Below are positions 12,185 to 24,434 of a stretch of DNA of 64,000 nucleotides, in pieces (positions within the stretch are counted from its first letter, which is position 1; every line of letters begins with the position of its first letter). Both the position numbers and the translations under genes were made by a program. Source of the stretch: Spisula solida (taxonomy: Eukaryota; Mollusca; Bivalvia; Venerida; Mactridae); assembly GCA_947247005.1 (NCBI GenBank), contig OX365956.1, positions 10,684,089-10,748,088 of the forward strand, read 5' to 3'. Below the pieces are notes generated by a model that had not been told where the DNA came from, searched no databases, and saw only the letters and a program-made list of their open reading frames with translations.

Positions 12185-12340
12185 AAATATGGCGTCCCCC
12201 CCTGGGATATATATACTCGGTGGTCCTCTTTTTATTTATTATTATGTCAATGATATGTCAGCGATTTTATATGCTGATGATTCCACAATTTTACTATTAC
12301 ACAAATACCGTTTAGATGTCAAGCAGGTATTACTTACAAC
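12185..12340 (+). pseudogene. Reverse transcriptase remnant with YADD
   Basis: Translation around 12240-12310 gives YVNDMSAILYADDSTILLLH, matching the catalytic motif C block of CR1/jockey-type LINE reverse transcriptases (YINDM...YADDT/S). Just upstream, 12195-12235 gives a corrupted PPG-x3-LGGPLF, corresponding to the PQGSILGPLLF motif. There is no longer open frame, so this is a small dead fragment, possibly part of the same insertion as 11588-11872. Confidence 0.6.
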
Positions 12341-12536
12341 CAGTCAAGTTAATGGTTAATTGGCACTACAATTTCTCTTTATCTATTTTATTTTGTTCAA
12401 TGCTTAAATATATATTGTAATGGCACATTCAATTAACTTCATCTGTCAAATGCCATGGCTATAAACTTTACCGGTATTGTGTTGATAAGTTTATCTCGCC
12501 CAATAAATTTATGTCAATACAGACATATTACTCTCA

Positions 12537-13724
12537 CTACGAAAGATGGGCTACTTTACGCGACCGTCTACACATTGTTTTTAGTTCATTGCGGAATCTA
12601 GGACCGCTTAGACAATAGAGGAAGAAGTGTATTGCGTTGTTAATATACTGCAGCATATTGACCAAAGCCCACCAGAAATTGTACCAGGCTATTTGTTCGA
12701 CGGTTTTATTTGCAAACCAGAATTCTTCTCCGATCAGAAAAACTTGAACCGGTGCTGTTGTTATAAGAAACACACAATTAATTGTTAGCAACATTGCAGT
12801 TAGTGATGAAATATTGCCAGATTTCTCTTTTGTTTTCCCATTCCCCTGTTGGACAGGTTTTGTCGGTTCTGTTGCTAGCGATGGGTGAGCAACGTCAGAG
12901 TGCTGTTCTGTATAACCAGAAGAAAGGTTAATATTTTCCACACCACTTGGGCTATTTATATACATATTGTTGTGTGCATCCAGTTTCTTACGAGACGCCA
13001 ATAACGTATGTATGATTTTAATGTTGCAAACGATCATAATAGCGAATGGTATCAAACAGAATGTGGAGAAGTCAATCCAAGGCCACACATATTTCAGGAA
13101 TTTATACGCCATCTCCGAATGTCCGTCGCATCGATATTCCCATGTATGAACCAGTCCTAAATTCCACAATAAGTTCATGTTTTTCACTATAAGTAGAAAC
13201 AAAATCAAGCAGATAACCCACTTGGCTTTAGTCAGTGAACAGAACAACTTTGCTTTAAATGGTAACGATACGGACAGGCATCGATCTATAGTCACAGACA
13301 CCAATACCCAAACAGTAAAATCTAATGATAGATAGACCAGAAATGTGTGTATTTTACAAGAAGCGTCCGACAAGTGTCTTACGTCTACAATGAAAGCTTC
13401 TTTGATCCAGTACCGAAGTAATCCCGTATATAGCGAAAACAGATCGCCAACACTTAGACATATAAGATAAAACATTGTCGTTGCATGACGCAGTCTTGGT
13501 CGCATCAATACTATAATAGACAGCACATTGCCGCACGTTCCAACTATAATTAATATAGGTGACACGTATATCCACATAATGTTTCCAATCACATACTGAG
13601 TAAAGTCCTCCTTGGTTGCGTTGTGTGCGTCCGACATGATCAGTAGATTAGAAGAGCCCACATCCAGATGAAGTGGTTGACTGGTCGTACATACACTGTC
13701 GAAACTGGAAAATAAAAAAGACAT
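12537..13724 (-). CDS. Class A (rhodopsin-like) neuropeptide-type GPCR
   Basis: A single-exon frame of 395 residues has seven hydrophobic helices at about 48-74, 84-106, 123-150, 168-192, 212-241, 308-332 and 352-374. Family marks: Gly-Asn in helix 1 (65-66), LSVGDL in helix 2 (Asp94), Cys123 and Cys209 for the extracellular disulfide, DRC in place of DRY at the end of helix 3, Pro226 in helix 5, TTAP in place of CWxP in helix 6, and NNAIHFFLY in place of NPxxY. A basic tail follows. The third loop is long (about 242-307) and Ser/Thr-rich. Met30 precedes the NAT glycosylation site and is the likelier start (CDS 12537-13637); Met1 only adds 29 residues. The overall pattern fits the expanded lophotrochozoan peptide/FMRFamide-receptor-like group. 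The ligand cannot be told. Confidence 0.85.
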   Translation of the reverse strand: MSFLFSSFDSVCTTSQPLHLDVGSSNLLIMSDAHNATKEDFTQYVIGNIMWIYVSPILIIVGTCGNVLSIIVLMRPRLRHATTMFYLICLSVGDLFSLYTGLLRYWIKEAFIVDVRHLSDASCKIHTFLVYLSLDFTVWVLVSVTIDRCLSVSLPFKAKLFCSLTKAKWVICLILFLLIVKNMNLLWNLGLVHTWEYRCDGHSEMAYKFLKYVWPWIDFSTFCLIPFAIMIVCNIKIIHTLLASRKKLDAHNNMYINSPSGVENINLSSGYTEQHSDVAHPSLATEPTKPVQQGNGKTKEKSGNISSLTAMLLTINCVFLITTAPVQVFLIGEEFWFANKTVEQIAWYNFWWALVNMLQYINNAIHFFLYCLSGPRFRNELKTMCRRSRKVAHLS

Positions 13725-15000
13725 AGGTCGACATTGTACTAGTATGTCTCATAACGGCTGAGTTCTTATAATTCCCACGTCCAATCGCATGTGGTTTCAG
13801 TTCAATACAAGCTAAATTCTTTAAAGGGTTCGTTCTTATATAGTCATTTGGTGAGCCGCCAACTTGATAAGTTATACGTATTTTAATTACATCCATTGAA
13901 CAGCATGAACTTGGTTAATACATACATTGAGCAATGGGGATACTAGTATATCCTTACCATTTCAACCAACGAAATTGGCCTTGAGCCGAACCCGATAGTT
14001 CTCGCATTCGAGGTGGATAGACAATGATTGAAAGCCCAGTAATGGTCGCCTCAGCATAGATCACTTATGTTTCTGTGTCATTGGTCTACAGAGGACTTGA
14101 ACAAATCGAACATACTATACAACCCCTTATCTTCGACCGAAAAGTTCGATGTAACAGAATAGTATAATGTAAACTCGTTATTTTTCGAGGGAGTTTTCGT
14201 TGATTTCGTTGTTGATCTCTACCACACAATCTAATGTCCGCGATAAGTCGACCTTCCAAATGCAATACAAGGGTTTATCCTTCCATGTTTTATAACCGCC
14301 GAATTTACGACTCCGCGACTCCTGCATTTTTATCACAATCAACGAAATTTTATACCCACGAAAATATGTGATTTTACAATAACCAACCAAACACGGGCAT
14401 CAAACTTAAACCGGACCTTTCGAGCCGACTGAATGGCAACATCGTAATAGATATTATCACGGCTAAATGATATAAAACAATAGTACAAGCAGTCCGTATA
14501 AATACTGAAATGTACTTGAATGTTGTGACTGAAGTACCATAAATGATATAGATAATAAAACTTTACAATACAACCGTAAACAATTACAGCAATAATAACA
14601 CAATATAGTTGCAGCGACATATCATGTTTATATTTGCTGACGAAGATAGTTTTTCACCACGTCCGATGAGCTCATTTGCTAAGGCATTATCATTTCGACT
14701 TGATAATTCGGGTTATAGTACGTCATCATTCGGTTTTATCCCTGCCTAACTGACCAATGACCTCCAGCGAGGGAGTATTATGATAAAATCCACGCGAGTC
14801 GAATGTCGCCTAACTACGTGCTCATATTTTACGTAGACTATCTGGTAACCCATCCAGCTTGCGGCGTTCTCTAATCTTTCGAAATAAAAGTGAGTCAAAG
14901 TTATGCCCCAGACAAGACATGCACTGATAAAATGGAAATTTCAAACTAAAGAGAAATCTTCCAAACACTGTACAAGGGAAAGAGTGATTGTTCAAAGGAG
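13725..15000. other. GPCR 5' flank, repeats likely
   Basis: This is upstream of the GPCR. Short minus-strand frames at 14178-14620 have no recognisable domain, and their sequence looks like decayed dispersed repeat. No promoter element was identified with confidence. Confidence 0.3.
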
Positions 15001-15540
15001 AGTCCTTCAAGAAGTGCCCAATATAGAGTTATGAGTGCACTTGAGTCATTGCAAAAACATGCATTTTCGACTTTCGAGTCATTCAAACATCAAGTTTGGA
15101 GTCGTTCACATTTATAGAGCAACATTTCAAAGTTATACTCCGACAAGCGGTAACGACTAGAAATGCCATAATAAAAGAAATGGCAGGATAAGGTTTAAAA
15201 AACACACAAGGTAGAGTTATGGTCATTGCGCATTGCACTTCATGTCACTGCAAGAAATATAAATACCAAATTTGGAGTCATTCAAACCCATAGTTATAAA
15301 GTTATGCTGCGGTCAAGAAATTCTCTAACATAATCTATCAAAGGGAAATAATTAAAAAAGCGGCCTAGATAGAGTTCATAAAAACAACGGTACAAGGTAG
15401 AGTTATGGTTCTTGCGCACTGGTATTCACGTATTACAAGAAACATGCATACCCAAGGTTTGAGTCATTCGGCTTATGGTGACAAGCTTATTTTCAAGACA
15501 AGCAAAATGGGCAAGTTAGAAGAGGAGTATAACTAATTCG
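15000..15540 (-). repeat. Degenerate ~170-bp direct repeat
   Basis: Three loosely similar units share the words TTGGAGTCATTCAAA, AAGTTATGCT and GGTAGAGTTATGG, for example at about 15085-15140, 15255-15310 and 15395-15490. No coding potential. Confidence 0.4.
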
Positions 15541-16378
15541 TAAATTTGTCAAGGTCAACATGCATGGCTCGGTTTGTATTTATGAAAGTACAGAAAATGA
15601 CGGAGACCGGACTATAAGTGTCAACTAAATCAATCATGATGAAACATACTAGCATGTACTTACGTGTGATAATCCAGTTCTGTATTGTAAGCTTTATTTA
15701 ACTTATCCAGTGTTGTTCATTAATGCCCAAGTCTTATATTACACTTCTTTGACGGACGTTTTCTGTATTGTAGAAATTCCCATTTGACTACGTCCAAACA
15801 TCCACATTACTATAATTCCGCCATATTATCCTATTCTGATATTTGTCGAGTAATTCAATAATGTGTAATAAAATGACCGTTCAGTTACAGTCTACAGATT
15901 GAAGACAATAACTGAAGAGCTTGCGCAACAAATGGAGACATTTGGCATATTTGATGAAATACTTAAGTTATAATATATTGCGTATCGGCTGATAAATTGT
16001 CGCTTGAAATGCAGTAAAAGTATCCATATAACTATTTATTGCAATTTTATACTCATGTTATTACCCTACAAACCGTATCAAGTATCCTCGTAATGATAAA
16101 CATGACCGCATTTTGCCCTCCCAAGTCAATGATATGTAGGCCTACTGACACAAAAAAGAATGCGCGCACGTGTGTTTTATAAATAAAAATACAAACTCTT
16201 CGCACAATAGTTCATGTGATGTAGCGATTTCCAGACGCAACCAGCGATATTTGGCAATTACCAAAAAAAATGAATACTGATATAATACATGTATTATCAT
16301 TTTGTTCCATTTTTGAACGCTCCAAAACTCGGTCCGGAATTCAGCCAGTAGGAGCCACACCCTGTACAAGTCTAAGTA
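15541..16378. other. No gene seen
   Basis: AT-rich sequence with no supported exon or repeat structure. Confidence 0.35.
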
Positions 16379-16673
16379 AAGGCGTAAAGAAAGTTCGTTC
16401 CGGTTTTTGAATGTAGCTTTCGTACAGTTATTTGCAGTTATTTCTGTTTGTCGACTCACCTTTAAAATGGCAGTCAACGTAACTTTAATGTAATCTTACT
16501 TCAGCGTTCTATAAATCTATGTCAACGGTGCCAAATAGAACGGAATCCAAGCAAAAATAATCCACAGTTCACACATTTAGTACTGTACCTTTGTTAAAAA
16601 TTTCGTAATATTTCGCTTGGTAAAATAAAAATACGCCTTACTTTCTGACCGGAACGAACTTTCTTTACACCTG
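16379..16673. mobile_element. Short inverted-repeat element, copy A
   Basis: About 295 bp begin AAGGCGTAAAGAAAGTTCG and end with the inverse, CGAACTTTCTTTACACCT. The interior (from GCAGTTATTTCTGT at 16429 to CTTTCTGACCGG at 16650) is clearly homologous to 36758-36975. TAAGTA occurs directly outside both ends (16373-16378 and 16674-16679) and could be a target duplication, but copy B does not share it on both sides. This is a MITE-like, internally deleted version of the longer copy at 36015-37000. Confidence 0.75.
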
Positions 16674-19600
16674 TAAGTACAAAACTATTCTTTGACGCAT
16701 GCGCAGTAATGGTAAACACGACAATATATGCCGACTAAGAAGACCGACAGCGTCCGGAAACAGAAAAGACAAAAATTGAAATTATATCCATAAAACATCA
16801 AAGCTGTCGATTCAATCAAAATCGCTCTAACGTGTTATACATTTCTATACTGAAGGAACGCAACACATTTTCCAATCTCCAAAATGGAAACCCGTAACGA
16901 GTGCTAACAAAAGCGATTAAGTTAGCTCATTCAACGAAAAATATTTATATGTACCTCGTGTAATAAAAAATATCCAGATATTACAAGATATATTCCTTAT
17001 TTCCTTCACGATATTTCGATATCTAGTACAGGCGATAGGGTGGTTGGGCAAGATTTACAATGAAAGTGTTGTCATTCTATGTAGGCTAGTCAACGAACGA
17101 AAAGGGGTAGAACTAATTGCAAAAGAATTTATTTTTGTATCCTGCGACAGAGTATCAATGTACTAAGCACCAATAAAAAGTTGAAAGTTCAACTCCTGAG
17201 GCAAAATGAATGAACAGCTGATAAAGTTTCGATTTTTAAAAAAAAAAAATTCGCGTACGATGGCAAATATTCTACACCGTAGCGAGTACTCTTCAATCTC
17301 CAGTGAAGTTCACACGCGCTCTTTGTATGAATATTGACATTAAATGGTCATAATATTGTAACGGTTGCGGCACCTATATGTATGTGATGGACTGATCCCG
17401 GCTCCGGACGACAAACAGTCAGCACAAATTCCCGGGGCTATAATATGCCAGCACCTCCAGACGTGCGGATAAACATGTCTAAGATATACGAATATACTAC
17501 ACGCTGCTCAAACGCTAGTATTGGTCAGGATAGCTTAACGATGCGCAGCGGACGGGGCAGACGACAAGCGATGCAAGATGTAAAGTTCAAAAGAGATTAA
17601 TTTTTTTAACACAAAACAGCGAAATATAAATACAGGTACAATAATAATAGTATAGTTACATTCTAATCCTTCTGTAGATCTAGAATAATTATCTATTAAC
17701 GTCCAAAAGTTTCCAAAGCAATCTTATTCTACAGTACAGTAACGTTGAAGTTTTAGTGGTGTCTCCTCCAAGATCCGTTTCCCAAAAGCCCCCGATTTGA
17801 AGTGCTCCCGCGTTATATACATTAAAAAAGGCGAAATAATCTGAAATAACACGGGATGATACTACTAATCCAATGGAATTACATTATTTCAAACATACGT
17901 GATTCAGAACCAATGAATACTCAGGCGGAAAATTCTGTCTGATGAGCAAACAGGCTTCCTACGCCGTCCAAACCCTAGTTCCAAGACGGAACATGAAAAT
18001 ATTGATTTACAACATACATGTATAAAGACTTTAAGTCACACAATCATAATTTATCGCATACAATATGACAAACATTACTTTGATCAATGCTTCAATTAAC
18101 TCACAAGAGGTTACAGTGTATAACGAACTCAAACATTGGCGCGTCCAGAACGGAATCATAACGTTGAGACGGAATGCCGATTTACGCTAAAATACACAAA
18201 CAATCATGAAGTACAAGTAAGTTTCAGTTAAAAATAATTCCAATGAAACGAATTACAACCTAAGTATTAAACCATGCGACAATAGCGATAAATGGAAAAG
18301 TCGCCTATTTCCGCGACCCGAATGAAATTTGACTTACGATTTTCGTACCCAACATCGTACCCAGCATATGAATCGATGCATGAATGATAATAACTTGGTA
18401 AATTACTAAGTAACTGAGGTGCCTCATGTTACAATATCAACAAACAACGCATTGAGATGAATAACATGCATTGCTTAGAAGACCCATGAAGATGCATACG
18501 GAAAGGTATTTATATAACCATTTCCCTGTACACGCAAAACCTTGCAATACGCTGGGTTCCGCATTTATTCACTTTAGTTTCCAATATTTTACCTGCGCAA
18601 ATCGTGCAATGTAAGACTTTTATTTGATAAATATGTTTATTTATTTGTCTCTAATGAAATAATATGACATTGAATTGAGTTATTTATGAGAAAAAAAACT
18701 TGAAAATGTATTGATGACGTCACGACTTTATCGATGTGTAAAAAAGTACGGAAGCGCGGAGTTGACATAAAATTAGTGATTAATACGCAGAATATGTACT
18801 TTCGTCAATTCCCGCGTCTGTATTTGGATTTTCTTTACCATTTTCGTTATTTAAACTTTTTTTATTATTATTGTAGTGTATAAATAATCAAAGTGCTGGT
18901 GAAGTTGTTCAAATTACACTGACGGATGGTCTTCCTGTGTTAATCTGGTTGCTATTTACAGTACAGATATGAAACATGGTAACTAGTAACACTGATGCAG
19001 ACATCTATTAAAACCACATCTTTGCAGAATAATAATACATGTATTCATAATTTATTGATATTGATCAATGCCATTAACATTCGTGATTTTAGAGTACTCA
19101 TTCATTTGAATTTATTCTTTTTTATATACAATATGGTCATCAATTGTTTAGCTTTAAACCATAGGTTTCTATATATGATTATAATAATCATAAATGTAGA
19201 TCGCCATAGTATGATACATAATATGCTTGTTTAAAACACATTAAGATAATTGTTTTATATCTCTAATATTCAATTATTCATTGCTAAGAAGTATGAACTA
19301 TTTCTTTCAGGAATATTCATTCTGGAAATGTACATGGCCTTGTAACAATGAACATGATCAAAGTACCAATACATGCTGTAAAACATATCTTGTAAGATAA
19401 GGTAAGTGCATTAAAAAGAACATACATCAATTTGATTATAAGAAAGCAACAACACTAAGTATGTTTAGTTTTTATCACACAAGTCACAATTGTCACTTTC
19501 AAACACACAAATATTGAACTATAAAACACGGTTATATTTGTTTAAATACATTGTCTATCAAAACTAGTAGTAGTAGTGCATATTTTGATACTAGTTATAT

Positions 19601-19693
19601 ATACATACTGTTTAATATCAGTTTAATTTTATTGTCCTTTGCATGAGATTATATATATGATATAACTACCTATAACAGAACACTTTTTGTTGC
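16674..19693. other. No gene seen
   Basis: 3 kb of AT-rich sequence with no exon supported by splice sites and domain content. Short frames such as 18995-19234 are low-complexity. Confidence 0.35.
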
Positions 19694-19696
19694 AGA

Positions 19697-22360
19697 TGCA
19701 ATCAGTGCAATTTGTAAACAGGCATTAGATGGGTGTCTATCAACAGTTCAACTAACAAACAAAGGATGTAGTTCCATCAATGAAGCAAGTACTAAAAGAG
19801 AAAACTGTGATTTGAAGTTGAGCCAGGCCAAATATAGTAGTTCACATAACCTGTCGGAGAGATTTTATTCATCCTCGAAATTTTAAAACACCAGCCCTAC
19901 AAAAGGAAAAGAGTGATATCAATTTGTCTACAAGGTCTGCATATTCGTTTGATTTTAGAGCTAAATGTCTGTTTTGTGGGAAAGATGCTAAAATAAAAAG
20001 TAAAATGAGATCAGGCGATGTGTATCCTGTTAGAACAATTTAGTTTAAAAACAAAATACAATCCATATGTGCAGAACGCAGCGATGAGTGGTCTAAGGAT
20101 GTTCTTAGGGGTATAAGCTTGGTTATTGGGGGTTAGGGTTAACATGTCATGTTAACTTTCGTACAAATAAAGGTATTCCCATGCGATTTGCAGATTCCGA
20201 CGCAAGTCCGAATAAAAAGTTTGTTGGTAGACCAGACAGTAGTGAAGCTACAGAAGCTTTTGAACAAGTTGTGTCATTCATAAAAGATAATGCTGGGTCT
20301 GTGTTTTCTATTAGTGAGCTTGTTAGAATAATGGAGAATGAATGTGGCGATAAAGCATATTCAAATAAACATATAAAGACGAAATTAATAGACTACTTTG
20401 GTGATACATTGTCAATAAGTTCAGTTAGTGGTAAGGATGACCAAATTATATTAAAACAAACTGCTGCAGAAATTCTGCATGGCTTTGCTGAAGCTAGTGC
20501 TGAGCAATCAGAACAGGAGAAAATACATCAGCTTATATCTGCTGCTGGTAAACTTATTAGAAATGACATTAATTTGAGGAAAATTCAAACTTTGTACCTG
20601 CTACATTGCGTCTGTTTCTTATCACTGTCTTTGCCGGGAAAAATGTTGGTGTAAAAGTTTCCTTTATAGGACAGGCTGTAGTACAAGTCTGTAGACCTAG
20701 AAACTTAATTGCTCCATTACAAATAGGACTAGGCGTCCAGTTACATCACCATTTTGGTTTACGGTTTCTTATAGATTTATTAAATAATCTAGGATTGAGT
20801 GCATCTTATTTTGAAGTGCAAAAATTTGAATCATCTGCTGCAGGGGCTCTAAAAACAAACATTCCAGCATTCTTTCCAGGCAAATGTCTTCAGTTTGTAG
20901 CAGATAATGCAGATCATAACTCAGCAACATTAGATGGTCATGGTACGTTTCATAGCATGGGTATTATTGCATGTACTACGCCGGGTTCAAGCTTATGAAT
21001 GCCAATACCCAGGTCTAATATTTCTATCGAAGAGCTGAAATCCTTGAGTAAGATAGACATATACTTTTTCAAAGTTCCTGAGAATTTTGTTCGAGAATGT
21101 CAGTTTGAACAGCTTGTTATACCAAATGTTGAAATCGATCAACATGACAATTGTGATAGTTACTTTGACACATTTTCAAAGGTAATTTGGCCCTTGAGAT
21201 CGTCCAAGCCTAGTTGGCCTGGCTTCATGCAGTTATATGATAAAACAGTTAGTAGACGCAATGCTGTAAAGTCAAGCATTACGTTTTTGCCTTTAATTGA
21301 TATAAATGCCAGTGATATGACTTGCATATATTCAACCTTACACTTCGTTTCTGATCAGACAAGGAGATATGTTGTTACTCCAGTACTGACATTTGACCAG
21401 CCATTATTTCAGAAAGTAACCAATATAATAGAATGTTGTGATAGTCCGTTGAAAAGGTTTGTTCTTAGATTAGAAGGATTTCATATACATATTCTTGGGT
21501 GTATTGGTCATCTCATGACAGGGACCGGGTTACAGGCGATATCACAAACTGTTTATGCTCCTAATGCTGTAACTCACATAATGACTGGTAAAGCAGTGAA
21601 TAGAGCCATTAGGGGACATTTTCTTGTTGATAATGCCCTCTACTCACTTCTTGTGTCAAAATTGTTTAGGATTGACTTGCCTATTGAAAACATTGCAAAT
21701 CAACAAACAGTCACTTCGGACGGTACATCCTTGGATAATGAAGATGAATCTGTGGTATCGGAATTGGATGAAACTATTTCCGTCTTACCTAATGAAAAGT
21801 TTAAGCATGTATTGAATGACCAGGGATGTATGTATGACAAACTTGAACAAAACCAGCTCTGTAAAAGTGATATATACCATTATAGTGAAAGTTTAAAAGA
21901 AGTCAATGAGAAACTGCATGATAGTAGAAAGGAACTAGAAAGTCACATAACAGCAAATCTCTGGTTTCAGTACATGGATATGATATCAATCCTCCAGGAA
22001 TTCATAAGATCAGAACGCACTGGTAACTAGTTAGGCCACTTGAAAGTTTTAAAACAAATGTTGCTTTACTTCGCTGCCTCTGGACATAACCTGTATTTGA
22101 AATCAGTATACCTTGGTGAAACTAGAAGTTAATCATCCTGAAATGTATGAACAATATCTCAATGGAAACCATTCTGTGAAAAGAAGCAATAGACATTGGG
22201 CCGGTTTATCAACGGACCTCATTATAGAGCAAGTTTTAATGAGATCGCTTAAAACTACCGGAGGAGGCTTAACGCGAGGCAGGTGCATGTTTTTATTTGC
22301 GTATCGACTAAGACACAAAATGCCAAGAAATGGACTACAATATGTTATTACAGAAGCTTG
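19697..22360 (+). pseudogene. Broken copy of an unknown multi-copy protein family
   Basis: Collinear protein similarity runs through several broken frames. N-terminal zinc-type residues include TCRRDF near 19850, AKCLFCGK near 19965 and CHVNFRTNKGIP at about 20142-20178. A charged stretch follows (20181-20590), then FVPATLRLFLITVFAGKN from about 20595, then the signature FVADNADHNSATLDGHGTFH at about 20890-20950, and IIEQVLMRSLKTTGGGLTRG near 22230-22280. Breaks visible: a frameshift near 19850, TAG at about 20041, a scrambled patch 20095-20140, a 1-nt shift near 20590, TGA at 20996-20998, TAG at 22028-22030 and a shift near 22110. From memory, proteins with a D-N-x-D-H-N-x(2)-T-L-D-G-x-G-T-F-H signature occur in many copies in invertebrate genomes. 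I do not know their function, and a transposon origin is only a guess. Confidence 0.65.
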
Positions 22361-22544
22361 AATGCAACACGAATATATTAATGGAGTTGGGCTTATCAGC
22401 ACTTATAGATCTATATTAAATTTTGAAAAAGTACCATAATGTTTCTGAAAATTATATCAGTCAATCGTATTCAATTTCTTGACCCTTATCAAATTTTGAG
22501 GAGTATAAGTCTTTACACTGTCAGAGTTAGGCTTTCACAACATC

Positions 22545-24430
22545 ATGAATCAGCATTTTTTCTCTCAGAGTCTTTCGTCTCATATCAATCGTTGCTGGGT
22601 GGTGCTGCATTTTCAGTTTCTTAAGATAGAACTAATGTATGATGAACTGTGTAAACTTTTTAACCGTCTATTTGAACATTCGGAGTTTCCAAAGCGTTGG
22701 AGTAGTGCCATTATTGTACCAATACACAAAAAAGGAGATACAAATTGTCCGTCAAACTATAGGGGAATCTCCCTTCTTGATATAATTGGCAAATTATATA
22801 CATCTGTTTTAAACAGACGTTTAACTTTTTTGCGAACGTCTATAATATTATCTCAGAGACACAAGTAGGCTTCAGGGAGGGCTACTCCGCTTTTGACAAT
22901 GCTTTTATTCTGTAAGCTATCATAAGCAAGTACTTATCTAAGAAACGAGGTAAAATGTATGTAGCATTTGTTGACTTTAAAGTGGCTTTTGACTCTATCC
23001 ATAGAGAAAAACTGTGGAATGTGTTGCGTCAAGTAGGAGTAAAGGGTAAATTGTATAATGCAATTGTCAGTTTATACTCAAGTGTCCGGGCTTGTGTACG
23101 AAATAATAACGCACACACAGACTTTTTTGATTGTCCAATTGGTTTGAAGCAAGGTTGTATGTTATCACCTATTTGTTTTCACTATTTATCAATGAAATTA
23201 TTCAACGTAGTGGAATTAGGGGAATTCAGTTGTAGCCAGACCTCATAGAAATATTGATTCTGTTATTTGCGGATGATATAGCACTTACGTCGGATACCGT
23301 GCATGGGCTACAGTCTGAATTAAATATGTTGCTTGATTACTGCAATCAATCCAAACTAACGGTAAATACAACGAAAACAAAAGTTATGGTCTTCAAAAAT
23401 GGGGGTGTGATATCAAACAATGAACATTGGTATTTCAATGGTGAAAAGTTAGATGTTGTAAATTGTTTTTGTTATGTCGGGTTATTATTTTCAATGCAAT
23501 TGTCATTTAGTAGAATGTCAAGTGAATTAGCACTTAAAGCCAAGTGTGCCCTGAATTTTCTCCTTAGGAATCTATATAAACATGGTCAAATGTCTAAAAG
23601 TGTATATTTTAATATATTTGATAAAAAAATAATGCCGATCTTGATGTATGGTTCGGAAATAGAGCAGTGTACCGATATTGAAGTAGTACACAGACTTGCT
23701 TGTAAGCGTTATATGTGCATTAAATCTACTGCGACTAACCATGTTGTCGTATTAGGAGATTGTGGTAGATACCCACTGTTTATCGAATCTGCAAAACGAG
23801 CAGTAAAATACTGGTTCAAAAACCTTAATATGCCCAATTCAAGACTTGTGAAAAAATCATACTATATGCTTGAGTATTTGGATAAACATGGTCAAGTAAA
23901 CTGGGTTACAAAACTCGGACACCTTCTGACATCAAATGGATTTGGCTATATCTGGCGGCAACAAAATGTTACTCATCAAAATGTGTTCTTAACAAACTTT
24001 GTTAATAGACTCAAAGATCAATACTACAATGACCGTTTATGTATGATATGTAATAGGCAAGTTATATAGAACGAGACCCATTTCCTCTTAGTATGCCCTG
24101 TGTTGGCTGATCTAAGGAGGAGATATATTCCATGTTATTACTGGAGAACTCCAAATATACATAAAGTTATTATGTTATTAGCATGTAAAAATGAGGAAGT
24201 TGTAAAATCATTAGCCTGTTTTATTGCTATGCTTTTCACATGAGAAAGGAGATCCTTTCTATGTAGTATATACCTTATGCAATCCATCGTTTGACATTGA
24301 TATGTACTGACCTTGTTGTCTCTGTATACATGCATATCTATGCACTGTATTATTTGTAATTTGCTCCTTATTGTGTTATGGGCCGGTGGCCTTAATCATG
24401 AATAAACTATTGTATTGTATTGTATTGTAT
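22545..24430 (+). pseudogene. 5'-truncated LINE with reverse transcriptase
   Basis: Reverse transcriptase motifs appear in order: IVPIHKKGDTNCPSNYRGIS (22710-22770), ETQVGFREGYSAFDNAF (22858-22905), MYVAFVDFKVAFDSIHR (22955-23005), GLKQGCMLSPICF (23144-23180) and FADDIALTSD (23266-23295, the catalytic Asp pair). A thumb and C-terminal region follow to 24069. The CCHC knuckle reads CMICN...NETHFLLVCP, with TAG at 24067-24069 inside it. Other breaks are a shift near 22860, TAA at about 22914 and a shift near 23190-23250. There is no endonuclease domain, so it is 5'-truncated at about 22.4-22.5 kb, directly against the preceding pseudogene. The 3' end is at 24381-24430. Confidence 0.85.
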
Positions 24431-24434
24431 TGTG
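24381..24434 (+). repeat. LINE 3' end: hairpin, AATAAA, ATTGT tail
   Basis: GGCCGGTGGCC (24381-24391) can fold on itself. It is followed by AATAAA (24401-24406) and a 5-bp repeat tail (TATTG)n. The same hairpin plus signal precedes a different, 7-bp tail repeat in the LINE at 62575-62981. Confidence 0.7.

Noticed and set aside
13354..13575. Second minus-strand frame inside the GPCR
   Set aside because: Out-of-frame shadow of the receptor.
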